A stretch of DNA of 64,000 nucleotides from Flavihumibacter fluvii (lineage in GTDB: Bacteria; Bacteroidota; Bacteroidia; Chitinophagales; Chitinophagaceae). Positions 37,590 through 47,753 of the stretch are shown here, in pieces. Each line of letters starts with the position of its first letter. Positions within the stretch are counted from its first letter, which is position 1. Made by a program: the position numbers and the translations under genes. The stretch is from contig NZ_CP092333.1 in the NCBI RefSeq assembly GCF_018595675.2, positions 954,001 to 1,018,000 on the forward strand, read 5' to 3'. The notes beneath the pieces were generated by a model. That model ran no database searches. It saw only the letters and a program-made list of their open reading frames with translations, and had not been told where the DNA came from.

Positions 37590-38060
37590 ATGCTTAGGAA
37601 ACTGTTACCCATTCTGTTGTTACTGGCATCATTTAGCGCTTGCCAAAAAAACAGCTATCAAACCAGGCCTTCCCTTAAACTAATAGACCAAAGCAGCGTT
37701 GTGCCTGCAGACAATGATGCGCAGTTCCTGATCAAGTTGGAGTTTACCGATAAAGAAGGTGATTTACCCGACGCTGCAGATTCTTCTGTGGTATATACGG
37801 CTGTAGCATTGAATGTCAGGAAATTAGATGGAGGTAACGAGTATCCGTTTGAATATACCCGGCTGCCCGACTTTCCGGATAAAACTTCGGGGGAACTTGA
37901 AATAAGGCCATTCCGTCGAAATTATTACCGTGCAGTTACCAATCCGGGTCCGGACGAGGATAGTAACGATACAATTGTGATGAAAATCCTGATTAAAGAC
38001 CGTGCCGGAAATGCAAGCGATACCCTAACCACAGGTCCCATTGTGCTTTTAGGTGAATAG
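37590..38060 (+). CDS. Small lipoprotein, function unknown
   Basis: A 156-residue exported protein. MLRKLLPILLLLASFSAC ends in a lipobox at Cys18. The mature part (PSLKLIDQSSVVPADNDAQF, IRPFRRNYYRAV, IKDRAGNASDTL) looks like a single beta-sandwich domain with calcium-binding-like acidic loops, related in appearance to Bacteroidota lipoproteins of unknown role. It is divergent from the LuxE-like gene (52 bases between starts), and the UbiA-like gene overlaps its end by 8 bases, so the two are probably coupled. Confidence 0.75.
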   Translation: MLRKLLPILLLLASFSACQKNSYQTRPSLKLIDQSSVVPADNDAQFLIKLEFTDKEGDLPDAADSSVVYTAVALNVRKLDGGNEYPFEYTRLPDFPDKTSGELEIRPFRRNYYRAVTNPGPDEDSNDTIVMKILIKDRAGNASDTLTTGPIVLLGE

Positions 38061-38901
38061 TGCGCCATTAAAAAAGACCGTCGATTTCCTGCTTTTTGGG
38101 GCTGTTTTTATAGCCATTTGTGCAGTTGCCCTAAGTATCGAAACCAACCTTTTACTGGGAATTCCACTGAATCACCCAGCCGTTTATATTTTCATTTTCG
38201 GGTCAACCATTTTACAGTATAACCTGCATTATCTCTTTAAAAAGGGCATTGGGCTCTTGTCTGACCGGGATACATGGTCCGCCAGAAACAGGATCACCCA
38301 GAAAATCCTCATCTGCCTTGGCGCCGTTCTTATTGCCATTTCAGTGGGCTGGCTAGAATCGCGGCATTTTGTGGTGATGGTCGTTTTGGCCCTGCTGGCT
38401 TCCTTGTATTCCCTCCCTTTACTACCCTTTAAAAGAAGGCGGCTGAAAGAGTATGGCCTTTTGAAAATTACCCTGCTTTCACTCGAGTGGACACTTGTTA
38501 CCGTTTGGTTCCCGGCAGACCAATACGGTATAGACCCTACCAGCTACTGGCTGGTCTTTGTGAGGCGCTTTATTTTCATGTTTGTATTGTGCCTGAGTTT
38601 CGATATCCGCGATATGCAATCAGACTTTAAAGCGGGGATCAGGACCATGCCTGTTCGTTTAGGGAAAAACACCGCTTACAAGGTAGCGGATTGGGGATTA
38701 ATCCTGTTTACCCTTCTTTCCATATGGCAGCTTACACATTCAGGAAATTTCATTTTTTTTCATGCAATGGTGTTGTCGGCCCTGGTTACCAAATGGATGG
38801 TGGAACAAACCAAAAAGTCGGATAGTGAATACCTTTACCTGGCCGGCGTAGATGGAATGATGCTTTTACAGGCGTTGTTAGTGGCAATTGGAACCATCTA
38901 G
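38053..38901 (+). CDS. UbiA-like membrane protein lacking the first Asp motif
   Basis: A 282-residue inner-membrane protein with about eight hydrophobic helices, starting at GTG. The second UbiA motif is clear: SFDIRDMQSDFKAGIRTMPV (DxxxD type) followed by RLGKNTAYKVAD. At the place of the first NDxxDxxxD motif it reads LQYNLHYLFKKG, without aspartates, so prenyl-diphosphate binding as in canonical UbiA enzymes is doubtful. It may be a divergent prenyltransferase or a member with another role. It overlaps the upstream lipoprotein gene by 8 bases. Confidence 0.75.
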   Translation: MNSAPLKKTVDFLLFGAVFIAICAVALSIETNLLLGIPLNHPAVYIFIFGSTILQYNLHYLFKKGIGLLSDRDTWSARNRITQKILICLGAVLIAISVGWLESRHFVVMVVLALLASLYSLPLLPFKRRRLKEYGLLKITLLSLEWTLVTVWFPADQYGIDPTSYWLVFVRRFIFMFVLCLSFDIRDMQSDFKAGIRTMPVRLGKNTAYKVADWGLILFTLLSIWQLTHSGNFIFFHAMVLSALVTKWMVEQTKKSDSEYLYLAGVDGMMLLQALLVAIGTI

Positions 38902-38905
38902 TCTT

Positions 38906-38913
38906 TATCTTTG
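38906..38913 (+). promoter_or_regulatory. -7 box before M42 peptidase gene
   Basis: TATCTTTG is an exact TAnnTTTG match, 19 bases before the ATG at 38932. A TTG at 38888-38890 is closer (15 bases) than the usual spacer, so the -33 element is uncertain. Confidence 0.4.
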
Positions 38914-38931
38914 ACACTAAACAGTTAGGAA

Positions 38932-40047
38932 ATGGCAAAAAGCAAAGCAGTAAAAAAAACACCCTCAATTTTAACCGAAAAATCGCACGAATTCCTTCGT
39001 GCCTACCTGAATACGCCATCCCCGGTTGGGTTTGAAAGTGCCGGACAAAGAGTTTGGCTTGAATACCTGAAGCCATATGTAGACAGCCATTTTGCTGACC
39101 CATATGGAACAGTGGTTGGTGTAATAAATGCTGAGGCCCCTTTTAAAGTAGTGATAGAAGCTCATGCCGATGAAATCAGTTGGTTCGTGAATTATATTAC
39201 ACCGGAGGGATTGATTTACCTTAAAAGGAACGGGGGGGTAGACCACCAGATCGCACCAGCCCAAAGAGTGTTCATACATGGTAAAAAAGGACCGGTGAAG
39301 GCAGTATTCGGATGGCCGGCAATCCATACCCGGATGGCCAGTGCAGACCAGAAAGAACCTGCCCCCAAAGTGGATAATTTGTTTCTGGATTGTGGTGCCC
39401 GCAACAAAAAAGAAGTGGAAGAACTTGGCGTCCATGTTGGATCTGTAGTCACTTACCAGGATGGCTTTGATGAACTGGCCCATGATTATTATATCGCCCG
39501 CGCTTTCGATAACCGAATTGGCGGATTCATGATTGCAGAAGTAGCCAGGCTCCTGAAGGAAAAGAAAAAGAAACTTCCATTCGGATTATATGTGGTCAAT
39601 GCTGTCCAGGAAGAAATCGGGCTGCGGGGTGCTGAAATGATTGCCCGTCGCATAAAACCTGATATCGCCATCATTACTGATGTAACCCACGATACATCAA
39701 CACCCATGATCAGTAAAATCATTGAAGGGGATGTGGTTTGCGGAAAAGGCCCGTCACCCACCTATGGTCCAGCTGTGCATGTTAAGTTATTGCACCTGGT
39801 ACAATCGGTTGCTGAAAAGGCGAAGATCCCATTGCAGATGCGTACGGTTAGCCGGAGCACTGGAACGGATACCGACTCTTTTGCCTATGCGAATGATGGC
39901 TGTCCTTCAGTGCTGATTTCTATTCCGCTTCGATATATGCATACCACTGTTGAAATGCTGCATAAAAATGATATAGAACAAACGATCCGGTTGATGTATG
40001 AGACATTGCTGGAACTGACCCCTAAAACAAACCTAAAGTACCTGTAA
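38932..40047 (+). CDS. M42-family metallo-aminopeptidase
   Basis: A 371-residue cytosolic aminopeptidase. Zinc-site blocks of the M42 family are present: VVIEAHADEISW (first metal His-Asp), FDNRIGGFM (bridging Asp), AVQEEIGLRGAEM (catalytic and metal Glu), ITDVTHDTS (Asp) and MHTTVEML (His). It likely trims peptides from the N-terminus. It is preceded by a -7 box, and its stop codon overlaps the next small gene (TAATG), although a functional link to the downstream glycan-type genes is not obvious. Confidence 0.94.
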   Translation: MAKSKAVKKTPSILTEKSHEFLRAYLNTPSPVGFESAGQRVWLEYLKPYVDSHFADPYGTVVGVINAEAPFKVVIEAHADEISWFVNYITPEGLIYLKRNGGVDHQIAPAQRVFIHGKKGPVKAVFGWPAIHTRMASADQKEPAPKVDNLFLDCGARNKKEVEELGVHVGSVVTYQDGFDELAHDYYIARAFDNRIGGFMIAEVARLLKEKKKKLPFGLYVVNAVQEEIGLRGAEMIARRIKPDIAIITDVTHDTSTPMISKIIEGDVVCGKGPSPTYGPAVHVKLLHLVQSVAEKAKIPLQMRTVSRSTGTDTDSFAYANDGCPSVLISIPLRYMHTTVEMLHKNDIEQTIRLMYETLLELTPKTNLKYL

Positions 40048-40223
40048 TGCTGCATTGTTTTTTATATGTAGACCCAGGCAGTGGCAGTTACCTCATCCAG
40101 ATGATCATTGCGGCTGTGCTGGGTGCATTGTTTTATTTTAAGAATATCTGGTGGAGAATTAGGACATTTTTTGGGCGCAAAAGGGGGGATGCACCAACCA
40201 AGTCAAATGAGTTGAATGACTAA
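40047..40223 (+). CDS. 58-residue DPGSGS membrane protein
   Basis: A short gene starting in the stop codon of the M42 gene (TAATG) and overlapping the methyltransferase start by 8 bases. It encodes FLYVDPGSGSYLIQMIIAA and then one membrane helix ending FYFKNIWWRIRTFFGRK, with a charged tail. Proteins with the YxDPGTGS-plus-helix layout recur, to my recollection, next to sulfatase-like and methyltransferase genes in several phyla, with no known function. The tight overlaps on both sides argue that it is real and co-translated. Confidence 0.8.
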   Translation: MLHCFLYVDPGSGSYLIQMIIAAVLGALFYFKNIWWRIRTFFGRKRGDAPTKSNELND

Positions 40224-41589
40224 TTATACCAGAGAAGCTGCTTCTTTCAAAGATCCTTCAGGATTTATATTTCGGGATGGAGGACAAGTACTAAGGCAGG
40301 TAAATCAGGCAGGCGCGGGTTTTTATGATTTATTAATGGATTCTGGTTTATATGCGGATTTAATACAAAAAGGTTGGCTTATCAGCCACCAGGAATTGCC
40401 AGGACATCCTGGATATAATCAAAATGCATATAAAATTCTGCTGCCCCAACAAATTCCATTTATCAGCTACCCTTATGAATGGAGTTTTGATATGTTAAAG
40501 GATGCGGCATTGCTGACCCTGAAGATTAATCAGACTGCTATTCAGTTTGGAATGGTTTTAAAAGACGCATCAGCATATAATATCCAGTTTCAAAGCGGTA
40601 AGCCATTGTTTATTGACACACTGTCATTTGAAAAATATGATGCGCGTCAGCCATGGATTGCATACCGTCAATTTTGCCAGCATTTTTTGTTTCCACTATT
40701 GATTGTTCATTATAAGGGAATAGATGCACAACGGTGGCTATGCCAATACCTGGATGGCATTCCGGTGGATATTACTGTAAGAATATTACCTTTTTCTACA
40801 AGGTTCAGGTTGAATACAATGCTTCATGTCCATCTGCAAAATAAAGTCAGTAAGCAGTCCGCTGGCAATCCGGATTCAGGTGGGTTTTCTAAGAAAAAGA
40901 TGATCCATTTGCTGACCAACCTTCATGAAATGGTTCAGGATATTAAGTTGCCTCTGTCGAAAACGACCTGGCGAGATTATTATGATAATACAATTCTTAG
41001 CAAAGCGTATTTAAAAGAAAAAGAATCTGTGCTGGTTAGTTATTTATCTGATCTTAACATCTGTGACGCAGTAGACCTCGGTTCAAATAACGGTTATTTT
41101 TCACAACTTCTGGCTTCCCGGAAAATAGATGTTTTGGCAGTTGATGCTGATTATAAAGCGATAAATGATTTGTACGTTCAATGCAAATCAGATCAACTTT
41201 CAAACATATTGCCTTTGATCATTGATATTTGTAATCCACCCGCGGGGATTGGCTGGATGAATAAAGAAAGGGTTTCATTTCTGAACAGATGCCAGGCAAG
41301 CCTTGTATTGGCACTGGCCCTCGTGCATCATTTATATTTTACCTACAATATTCCATTGCCTGAGATTCTGCATTTTTTGAATGCTGTTTCTACATTTTAT
41401 GTAATTGTGGAGTTTGTTTTTATTGCCGATAAAAAAGTCAGCATTGTCAGTGCTGGAAAAGAGTCATTGATTGATCTATATACAATAAATAATTTCGAGG
41501 AAGCCTGCATCAAACATTTTACAATAGTAAAGAAAAATGAAATTATTTCCGGTGACAGGATTTTATACTTACTTAAAAAAAACAATTGA
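40216..41589 (+). CDS. Kinase-like plus SAM-methyltransferase protein (NoeA-like)
   Basis: A 457-residue two-part protein. The N-terminal half (about residues 10-230) has ISYPYEWSFDMLKDAALL and LKDASAYNIQFQSGKPLFID, resembling the catalytic and metal loops of kinase-fold proteins (D-x4-N then ID). The C-terminal half has a class I methyltransferase motif VDLGSNNGYFSQLL at 286-299, followed by LAVDAD and VLALALVHHL. The arrangement recalls nodulation-protein NoeA-like methyltransferases. The acceptor is unknown, perhaps a surface sugar, given the adjacent membrane transferase. It overlaps the DPGSGS gene by 8 bases; the next gene follows after 30. Confidence 0.8.
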   Translation: MTNYTREAASFKDPSGFIFRDGGQVLRQVNQAGAGFYDLLMDSGLYADLIQKGWLISHQELPGHPGYNQNAYKILLPQQIPFISYPYEWSFDMLKDAALLTLKINQTAIQFGMVLKDASAYNIQFQSGKPLFIDTLSFEKYDARQPWIAYRQFCQHFLFPLLIVHYKGIDAQRWLCQYLDGIPVDITVRILPFSTRFRLNTMLHVHLQNKVSKQSAGNPDSGGFSKKKMIHLLTNLHEMVQDIKLPLSKTTWRDYYDNTILSKAYLKEKESVLVSYLSDLNICDAVDLGSNNGYFSQLLASRKIDVLAVDADYKAINDLYVQCKSDQLSNILPLIIDICNPPAGIGWMNKERVSFLNRCQASLVLALALVHHLYFTYNIPLPEILHFLNAVSTFYVIVEFVFIADKKVSIVSAGKESLIDLYTINNFEEACIKHFTIVKKNEIISGDRILYLLKKNN

Positions 41590-41619
41590 TTAGATGATTT
41601 ACCTGCCAAATTGTCTGTT

Positions 41620-43104
41620 ATGAATAGAGTCAAGAATGCTGTTTCGACCGTGCCTTTTTTTCTATTGATCGTACCGCTATATTACTTACTCCATCTCCTG
41701 GTAGAGTTTTATCCACTATTCACCATCAGCTACCTGTTTTCTACTGTTTCTTTGTTTTACATTTTAAGTGGCCTTATCTTTTTTATGCTTTCTGTAAAAG
41801 GAAATTTTAAGGGTACTGCAATTTGGTTATTCCTGGTTCAATTTTTCTATTTTTATTTTGGCCCCATTAAAAGTTTTATTGCATTTTTTTCTGCATCCCT
41901 GGCAAGGTATACTTTCATTATTCCAGTTATTATCCTGGGAGTATTATTTGCTTTTTATTGGTTGAAGAAGGCAAAAGAAACCCTGACAGAAAGTATATAC
42001 CTGTACCTGAATATATTGATCACCGCTTTCATGATTTTGGATCTGTTTGGTATTCTTGCCAACAGACTTGTAAGCACCCCGCCAAAGGCTAAATATATCG
42101 CTGACAGCCAGGCGCCAGATATCTTTTTTCTCATTTTTGATGGATATACCGGTTCAGAGACGCTGAAGAGCCACTGGAATTTTGATAATTCAGTCATTGA
42201 TAGTTTTTTTACAAAGAATGCGTTTTATGTCGCCCGGCATTCAAAGAGCAATTATAATTCAACGCCAATATCAATAAGCAGCATTTTTAATATGGGCTAT
42301 TATCAGAAATTGGGTGGCAACAGGTTGGACTACCAGTTATTCTGCCAGGCCGCTGCAGAAATCCAGCATAGTTATGTTCCTGCATATTTTCAGCATGCAG
42401 GGTATAGGTTCTTAAATCAATCTATTTTTAAGATTGATGGAACAAATCAGCCACCCGGTAGTACCGCTTATTTGGATGACAACAAGAAATTCATTCAGTT
42501 TCAAACCCTGGGATATCGGCTGGTGAAAGATATTGGTTACCATTTTAAAATACCTGGCTGGTTGTTTAATTTCTACCTGGAATCAAATGGGGATAAATTA
42601 GCAAGGATGAAAAAATACCTTGCACAAACCCGGCAATTGTATAATGAGGTGAAGAATGTGGCTTCGGGCAGGTACAATAAGCCCATATTTGTGTACACCC
42701 ATTTTTTATTACCCCATGACCCATATTATTTTGACAGTACAGGTATGCTGCAACCTGCATCTGAATGGATGCCCGATAAAGCAGATGAACAGGCTGCGAA
42801 ATACCTTAGTCAGCTCAAATACACGAATAAATGGATTATGGACCTGGCTTCCCATATTTTGAAAACATCCTCCAGGCCAAGGATAATTATAATACAAAGT
42901 GATCATGGTTATCGGGCATACCAGGAAGGCAGCGATCCAATGCTAGAGTTTAAAAATTTGAATGCCATTTATTTTCCTGATAAAGATTACCAGCAATTAT
43001 ATGATTCAATCAGTTCCGTGAATACTTTTCGGGTCATCCTCAAAAAATATTTCAATGAAAACCTCCCGCTACTGAATGATTCAACAGTGTATCTTCGCCA
43101 TTAA
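41620..43104 (+). CDS. Membrane sulfatase/phosphoglycerol-transferase-like protein
   Basis: A 494-residue protein with about five N-terminal membrane helices (residues ~8-145) and an extracytoplasmic alkaline-phosphatase-fold domain. Metal and nucleophile blocks are visible: [18 protein letters not shown] (Asp and candidate Thr), [33 protein letters not shown] and [15 protein letters not shown] (Asp-His). Such enzymes move phospho-groups or sulfate onto or off surface glycans. ATG at 41620 is preferred over a TTG nine bases earlier. It completes the overlapping small-protein/methyltransferase/transferase trio. Confidence 0.83.
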   Translation: MNRVKNAVSTVPFFLLIVPLYYLLHLLVEFYPLFTISYLFSTVSLFYILSGLIFFMLSVKGNFKGTAIWLFLVQFFYFYFGPIKSFIAFFSASLARYTFIIPVIILGVLFAFYWLKKAKETLTESIYLYLNILITAFMILDLFGILANRLVSTPPKAKYIADSQAPDIFFLIFDGYTGSETLKSHWNFDNSVIDSFFTKNAFYVARHSKSNYNSTPISISSIFNMGYYQKLGGNRLDYQLFCQAAAEIQHSYVPAYFQHAGYRFLNQSIFKIDGTNQPPGSTAYLDDNKKFIQFQTLGYRLVKDIGYHFKIPGWLFNFYLESNGDKLARMKKYLAQTRQLYNEVKNVASGRYNKPIFVYTHFLLPHDPYYFDSTGMLQPASEWMPDKADEQAAKYLSQLKYTNKWIMDLASHILKTSSRPRIIIIQSDHGYRAYQEGSDPMLEFKNLNAIYFPDKDYQQLYDSISSVNTFRVILKKYFNENLPLLNDSTVYLRH

Positions 43105-43121
43105 GTTTAAAATTTCCCCTT

Positions 43122-44096
43122 ATGATTCGAAACAACTGGACCATAACAGAAATCACCCAAATATACAATTCACCCCTGCTTGAACTTGTCTATAAAGCAG
43201 CTACACTGCACAGGGAATACCAGGATACTGCAGAGGTACAGGTTTGTACCTTATTATCTATTAAGACCGGCGGTTGCTCTGAGGATTGCGCTTATTGCCC
43301 GCAGGCTGCGCGGTATAATACCGGCGTTGATGTTCAGGCGCTGATGAAGACCGACGAAGTACTTGAATACGCACAGAAAGCAAAAGATGCTGGTTCTACC
43401 CGCTTTTGCATGGGCGCTGCCTGGCGAGAAGTGCGGAACAATCGTGATTTCGACCGTGTGATTGAAATGGTAAAAGGGGTAAATGAACTGGGTATGGAAG
43501 TTTGCTGCACTATGGGTATGTTAACTGAAGAACAGGCAAAAAAACTGCATGATGCCGGACTGTATGCCTATAACCATAACCTGGATACTTCCGAAGAGCA
43601 TTATGGAGATATCATTACTACCCGAACGTATAAAGACCGGCTGAATACCCTTGATAATGTGCGTAAAGCAGGTATAAGTGTCTGCAGCGGTGGAATCATT
43701 GGCTTAGGCGAAACGCACGAAGACCGGATTGGTATGCTCCATACGCTCAGCACCCTGCCGAAACATCCCGAATCAGTACCTATCAATGCATTGGTGCCCG
43801 TTGCCGGAACGCCTTTAGAACACAATAAAAAAGTGGATATATGGGACATGGTACGCATGATTGCTACCGCCAGGATCATTATGCCGGCAACCATGGTGCG
43901 GCTAAGTGCCGGTCGAAATGAGATGAGTATCGCTGAGCAGGCCCTATGCTTTATGGCAGGGGCAAATTCGATCTTTGCAGGGGATAAACTGCTGACTACG
44001 CCAAACCCATCCTTTGCTGATGATCTCAATATGTTTAATTTGCTGGGTTTAAAGCCCCGCGAAGCATTCAAAGGGGCGCCACTGGAATTAGCGTAA
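43122..44096 (+). CDS. bioB: Biotin synthase
   Basis: A 324-residue radical-SAM enzyme inserting sulfur into dethiobiotin. The SAM cluster motif [10 protein letters not shown] (CxxxCxxC) is present, together with [32 protein letters not shown] and the [2Fe-2S] ligand region [13 protein letters not shown], with [17 protein letters not shown] toward the end. No other biotin genes or BirA site are seen. It overlaps porQ tail-to-tail by 9 bases. Confidence 0.98.
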   Translation: MIRNNWTITEITQIYNSPLLELVYKAATLHREYQDTAEVQVCTLLSIKTGGCSEDCAYCPQAARYNTGVDVQALMKTDEVLEYAQKAKDAGSTRFCMGAAWREVRNNRDFDRVIEMVKGVNELGMEVCCTMGMLTEEQAKKLHDAGLYAYNHNLDTSEEHYGDIITTRTYKDRLNTLDNVRKAGISVCSGGIIGLGETHEDRIGMLHTLSTLPKHPESVPINALVPVAGTPLEHNKKVDIWDMVRMIATARIIMPATMVRLSAGRNEMSIAEQALCFMAGANSIFAGDKLLTTPNPSFADDLNMFNLLGLKPREAFKGAPLELA

Positions 44097-45065
44097 AACA
44101 ATATTTAAACCAAACTGGTTATAAGCCTTACTATTGCTCTGGTATGCTCTTGCATACCGGAGCTGAAGTTTGGATAGTAATATCCCTAATCCCAGGGAAT
44201 ATCCGGTTAAACCATTAGTTGAATTAGCTATACTCAATTCCCTTCTTCTAAGGTGGTTGTACCCTGCTGTCAATTCCAGTTTATCTCCAATGAAAAACTG
44301 TGTTGCAAATACCATATGCTGCATGATATGGTCAAAAGTTCCCGTACTATCTGCATTGTAAAGGATCAGGCTATGCAGCTCATGAATTGTGAGTGAAAAC
44401 TGGATAGGTGCCCTGGCTAGCCTTTTTGTAATACCCAATTGCAGGTCAAATGGCAGGTTGTCCTGGCCGTCCCCTGTATAAGACCTTAGCTGTATACCCA
44501 TATTCCTAAGTAACAAACCGGCCTGCCAATGCCGGTTGCTATCTGCATAATTCACCCCAAAATCCATAGCAATTGCACTCGACCGGTACTGGCCATAATT
44601 GGATTGAATGAATTTAATGGCCGCTCCATAAAACCAATGCTGGCCATATTTTCGTGATGCTGCAATGTTCAGGACATAATCCCTTGGGTTAAATGAACCG
44701 TATTCATTGCCTGCTGCATCAGTTTGCGGAATTTTCCCATAACTGAAATATTGTACACTGGCCATTAAACTGGTGGCCCAGGATGCTTTGTATATACTAC
44801 CTGTAAGGTGGAAGTTTTTAATACTTCCCGGCAAGGAAGTAAATACTATACCTAACTGTTGATCCATCTCTTCCCTTTGCAGGGACGGTGATTGATATCC
44901 CATGGTTACATCATTACTGATGACACTGATATTTTCGCCACCTAATGCAGTATTTAATGGACTGGCCGGCAATTTCAGGAAATTATATACAGAATTACCG
45001 CCGGCATACTGGGCATTGGCAGAATAAACCAAACAGCCCATGAAAAGGGTTATCCACTGCCGCAT
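44088..45065 (-). CDS. porQ: PorQ-like type IX secretion system protein
   Basis: A 325-residue predicted outer-membrane barrel. The signal peptide ends [42 protein letters not shown] and [20 protein letters not shown] match the PorP/PorQ pattern, and the C-terminal [20 protein letters not shown] fits PorQ. PorQ belongs to the type IX secretion apparatus of Bacteroidota, where it works with PorU, PorV and PorZ in attaching cargo to the surface; those are not in this window. It converges on bioB and lies downstream of lon on the same strand, behind a terminator. Confidence 0.85.
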   Translation of the reverse strand: MRQWITLFMGCLVYSANAQYAGGNSVYNFLKLPASPLNTALGGENISVISNDVTMGYQSPSLQREEMDQQLGIVFTSLPGSIKNFHLTGSIYKASWATSLMASVQYFSYGKIPQTDAAGNEYGSFNPRDYVLNIAASRKYGQHWFYGAAIKFIQSNYGQYRSSAIAMDFGVNYADSNRHWQAGLLLRNMGIQLRSYTGDGQDNLPFDLQLGITKRLARAPIQFSLTIHELHSLILYNADSTGTFDHIMQHMVFATQFFIGDKLELTAGYNHLRRRELSIANSTNGLTGYSLGLGILLSKLQLRYARAYQSNSKAYNQFGLNIVLR

Positions 45066-45100
45066 ATGGAAGTCGTAGTTGAAGCAGTAAAATAATGAAA

Positions 45101-45123
45101 ATCCCCCATGGATGATGGGGGAT
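45101..45123 (-). terminator. Terminator after lon
   Basis: A perfect 9-bp hairpin ATCCCCCAT/ATGGGGGAT with a 5-base loop, followed on the minus strand by TTTTCATTATTTTAC. It lies between the lon stop and the porQ start and should separate the two transcripts. Confidence 0.75.
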
Positions 45124-45129
45124 TAAGGA

Positions 45130-47532
45130 TTAAACAAGTGCCAGGTCAAGCACTTGTTGCATTGTCTTCACATAATGAAATTCTACTCCTTTGATGAAGC
45201 TCGTATCAATTTCTTCAACGTCTTTTTGATTCTGCCAGCATAACACGATCTCTTTTAGTCCGGCCCTTTTTGCAGCCAGCACTTTTTCCTTTATTCCACC
45301 AACCGGCAGTACCTGCCCGCGTAAAGTGATCTCACCGGTCATGGCCAGGTAAGGTTTAACCCTTCTTCCGGTGAAAGCTGAAGTCAGTGCTGTCAGCATA
45401 GTTACACCGGCACTTGGGCCATCTTTGGGTACCGCGCCTTCCGGAACGTGCACATGTACATTCTTTTTAGCAAATACTTCCGGATCAATACCCAGTTTCC
45501 GTGCATTGGCCTGAATATAGGTGAGGGCTGTACTGGCACTTTCCTTCATCACATTACCCAGGTTTCCTGTAAGGCGCAATTCTCCTTTACCTTCACTTAA
45601 TGTTGTTTCAATAAATAATATATCACCCCCAACATAGGTCCAGGCCAGGCCTACGGCAACACCAGCCATATTGGCTGTCTTGTACAATTCATTACTGTAT
45701 CTCGGCTTTCCCAGGATGCGTTCCACATCAGCTGTTGTAACCGATTGTTTTACTTTGCCCTTGATGGCATATTCTTTCGCCAGTGCCCGCATAATGGAAG
45801 CCAATTGCCTGTCTAATTCCCGGACACCGCTTTCACGGGTATAATCTTCAATCAGGTTATCGAGTACTTTATCGGAGATGCGAAAATTCAATTTATTAAG
45901 TCCATGTGCTTCCTTCTGCTTGGGTAGCAGGTGGCGTTTGGCAATCTCCACTTTTTCTTCGATGGCATAACCACTGAGGTCGATAATCTCTAACCGGTCG
46001 CGTAAGGCAGGTTGGATATTACTGATATTATTGGCCGTTGCAATAAATAATACTTTACTAAGATCATATTCGAGCTCCAGGTAATTGTCGTAAAAAGAAT
46101 TGTTCTGCTCAGGATCAAGCACTTCCAGCAGTGCAGAGGAGGGATCTCCACGCTGGTCTGCACCCACTTTATCTATTTCATCCAGGATCATCACCGGATT
46201 AGAGGTTTTGGTTTTTCGGATGGATTGTAAAATCCTTCCCGGCATGGCACCTATATAGGTTTTCCTGTGACCACGGATCTCACTTTCATCATGTAAGCCA
46301 CCCAAACTCAGGCGCACATATTTCCTGCCAATAGCACTGGCAATACTTCGACCCAGGGACGTTTTACCGATACCGGGCGGTCCTACAAAACACAGGATCG
46401 GGCTTTTCATGTCTCCTTTGAGTTTCAATACAGCTATATATTCCAGAATTCGTTCCTTGATTTTTTCCATGCCATAATGATCGTGGTCGAGTACTTCCTT
46501 AGCATGCCTAAGATCATAGGAGTCTACCGTATAATCGCCCCAGGGCAGATCCAGCATCAGATCGAGGTGGTTATAAACAATAGAATAATCCGGTGTCGAC
46601 GGGTGCATTCGCTCCAGCTTTTCTATACCCTTCTGGAACATATCTTTTGCAGCGGCAGGCCATTTTTTCAAATCCGCTTTTTTCTTCATTTCCTTGATCT
46701 CAAGCTCGTTGGTATCACCACCCAGTTCGTCCTTGATACTCTTCATCTGCTGTTGCAGGAAGTATTCCCGCTGTTGCTTGTCGAGCTCAGTTTTCGTTTT
46801 GTTCGTCAGCTTGTTTTTCAATTCTGCAAATTGCAATTCCCGCTGTAACAATTGTAATAAAAGGTCAGCTCTTTCCCGGATGTCATTTGACTTTAGTAAT
46901 TGTTGCTTTTCCCCTAATTCCGTGTTCAGGTTACTGGACACAAAATTGATCAGGAAGGCTGGGTTTTCTATATTTTTCAGGATGATGGCTGCTTCTGATG
47001 GTATATTGGGGGAGAACTGGATAATCTGGTTGGCCAGGTCCTTGATATTATCGACATAGGCAGCGAAATTCTCATCAGTTGGTGCTGTTTCCTCTTCAAT
47101 TAAATCCACTTTTGCACGGAAAAATGGATCTTCTGATGTGAATTCTACCAGCTTAAACCGACGCTTTCCCTGGATAATAATTGTTGTGCCGCCATCAGGC
47201 ATTTTGATCAGCTTCACAATTTTAGCGACAGTGCCAATACCTTCCAGGTCACCTATTACCGGATCTTCAATATTACTGTCTTTCTGGGCCAGTACTCCCA
47301 CGAGTTTATCGCTTTTATAGGCCTCATTTACAGCTTTGATGCTTTTGTCGCGCCCAACTGTAATCGGGAGAACAACACCGGGAAATAAGACTGTATTACG
47401 CAATGGTAATATGGGAAGGTCATTGGAAATTACCAGGTCCTGGCTATCGTCGGTTTCATGTTCATTCAATGGTATAATGGGAATGAAATCCATTTCATCT
47501 TCTGGTTTCAGAAAAAAACTCGATTGATTCAT
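45130..47532 (-). CDS. lon: ATP-dependent protease Lon
   Basis: An 800-residue AAA+ serine protease for damaged and regulatory proteins. The N-terminal LAN domain begins at LPILPLRNTVLFPGVVLP. Walker A GPPGIGKTS is at 384-392, Walker B is VMILDEIDKVG, and the catalytic dyad is Ser707 (KDGPSAGVTM) and Lys750 (GGIKEKVLAAKRAG), with the standard 43-residue spacing. ATG at 47532 is chosen; ATG at 47538 is equally possible, while TTG at 47553 is less likely. Slightly shorter acidic N-terminus (PEDEMDFIPIIPLNE) is common in the phylum. Divergent from the phosphorylase gene. Confidence 0.97.
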   Translation of the reverse strand: MNQSSFFLKPEDEMDFIPIIPLNEHETDDSQDLVISNDLPILPLRNTVLFPGVVLPITVGRDKSIKAVNEAYKSDKLVGVLAQKDSNIEDPVIGDLEGIGTVAKIVKLIKMPDGGTTIIIQGKRRFKLVEFTSEDPFFRAKVDLIEEETAPTDENFAAYVDNIKDLANQIIQFSPNIPSEAAIILKNIENPAFLINFVSSNLNTELGEKQQLLKSNDIRERADLLLQLLQRELQFAELKNKLTNKTKTELDKQQREYFLQQQMKSIKDELGGDTNELEIKEMKKKADLKKWPAAAKDMFQKGIEKLERMHPSTPDYSIVYNHLDLMLDLPWGDYTVDSYDLRHAKEVLDHDHYGMEKIKERILEYIAVLKLKGDMKSPILCFVGPPGIGKTSLGRSIASAIGRKYVRLSLGGLHDESEIRGHRKTYIGAMPGRILQSIRKTKTSNPVMILDEIDKVGADQRGDPSSALLEVLDPEQNNSFYDNYLELEYDLSKVLFIATANNISNIQPALRDRLEIIDLSGYAIEEKVEIAKRHLLPKQKEAHGLNKLNFRISDKVLDNLIEDYTRESGVRELDRQLASIMRALAKEYAIKGKVKQSVTTADVERILGKPRYSNELYKTANMAGVAVGLAWTYVGGDILFIETTLSEGKGELRLTGNLGNVMKESASTALTYIQANARKLGIDPEVFAKKNVHVHVPEGAVPKDGPSAGVTMLTALTSAFTGRRVKPYLAMTGEITLRGQVLPVGGIKEKVLAAKRAGLKEIVLCWQNQKDVEEIDTSFIKGVEFHYVKTMQQVLDLALV

Positions 47533-47709
47533 AATCATCTGTTGTAATGACAAAATAACACTTCCTGACCTTCTTTCATAGGTCCGGAACCGGAACGGTG
47601 TATAGTCAAGTATGGTGCCATGCGGTATTATTCACCAAATTTGGCGTAAAACGGTTCCTAAAAATGACATATAGTTATTCGGGGAGGGAACCAGCCCATC
47701 CGCAATCCT

Positions 47710-47717
47710 TATATTTG
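47710..47717 (+). promoter_or_regulatory. -7 box before purine nucleoside phosphorylase
   Basis: TATATTTG is an exact TAnnTTTG match, giving a leader of about 33 bases to the ATG at 47754. It also argues against the longer in-frame extension back to 47598, which would place the promoter inside the gene. Confidence 0.5.
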
Positions 47718-47753
47718 CGCCCCGTACCAACGGGAAGCAAAAAACGTACACGT

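Noticed and set aside
47598-47753. Long N-terminal extension of the purine nucleoside phosphorylase
   Set aside because: It contains the -7 box at 47710, lies beyond the usual family start, and shows no conserved motifs.
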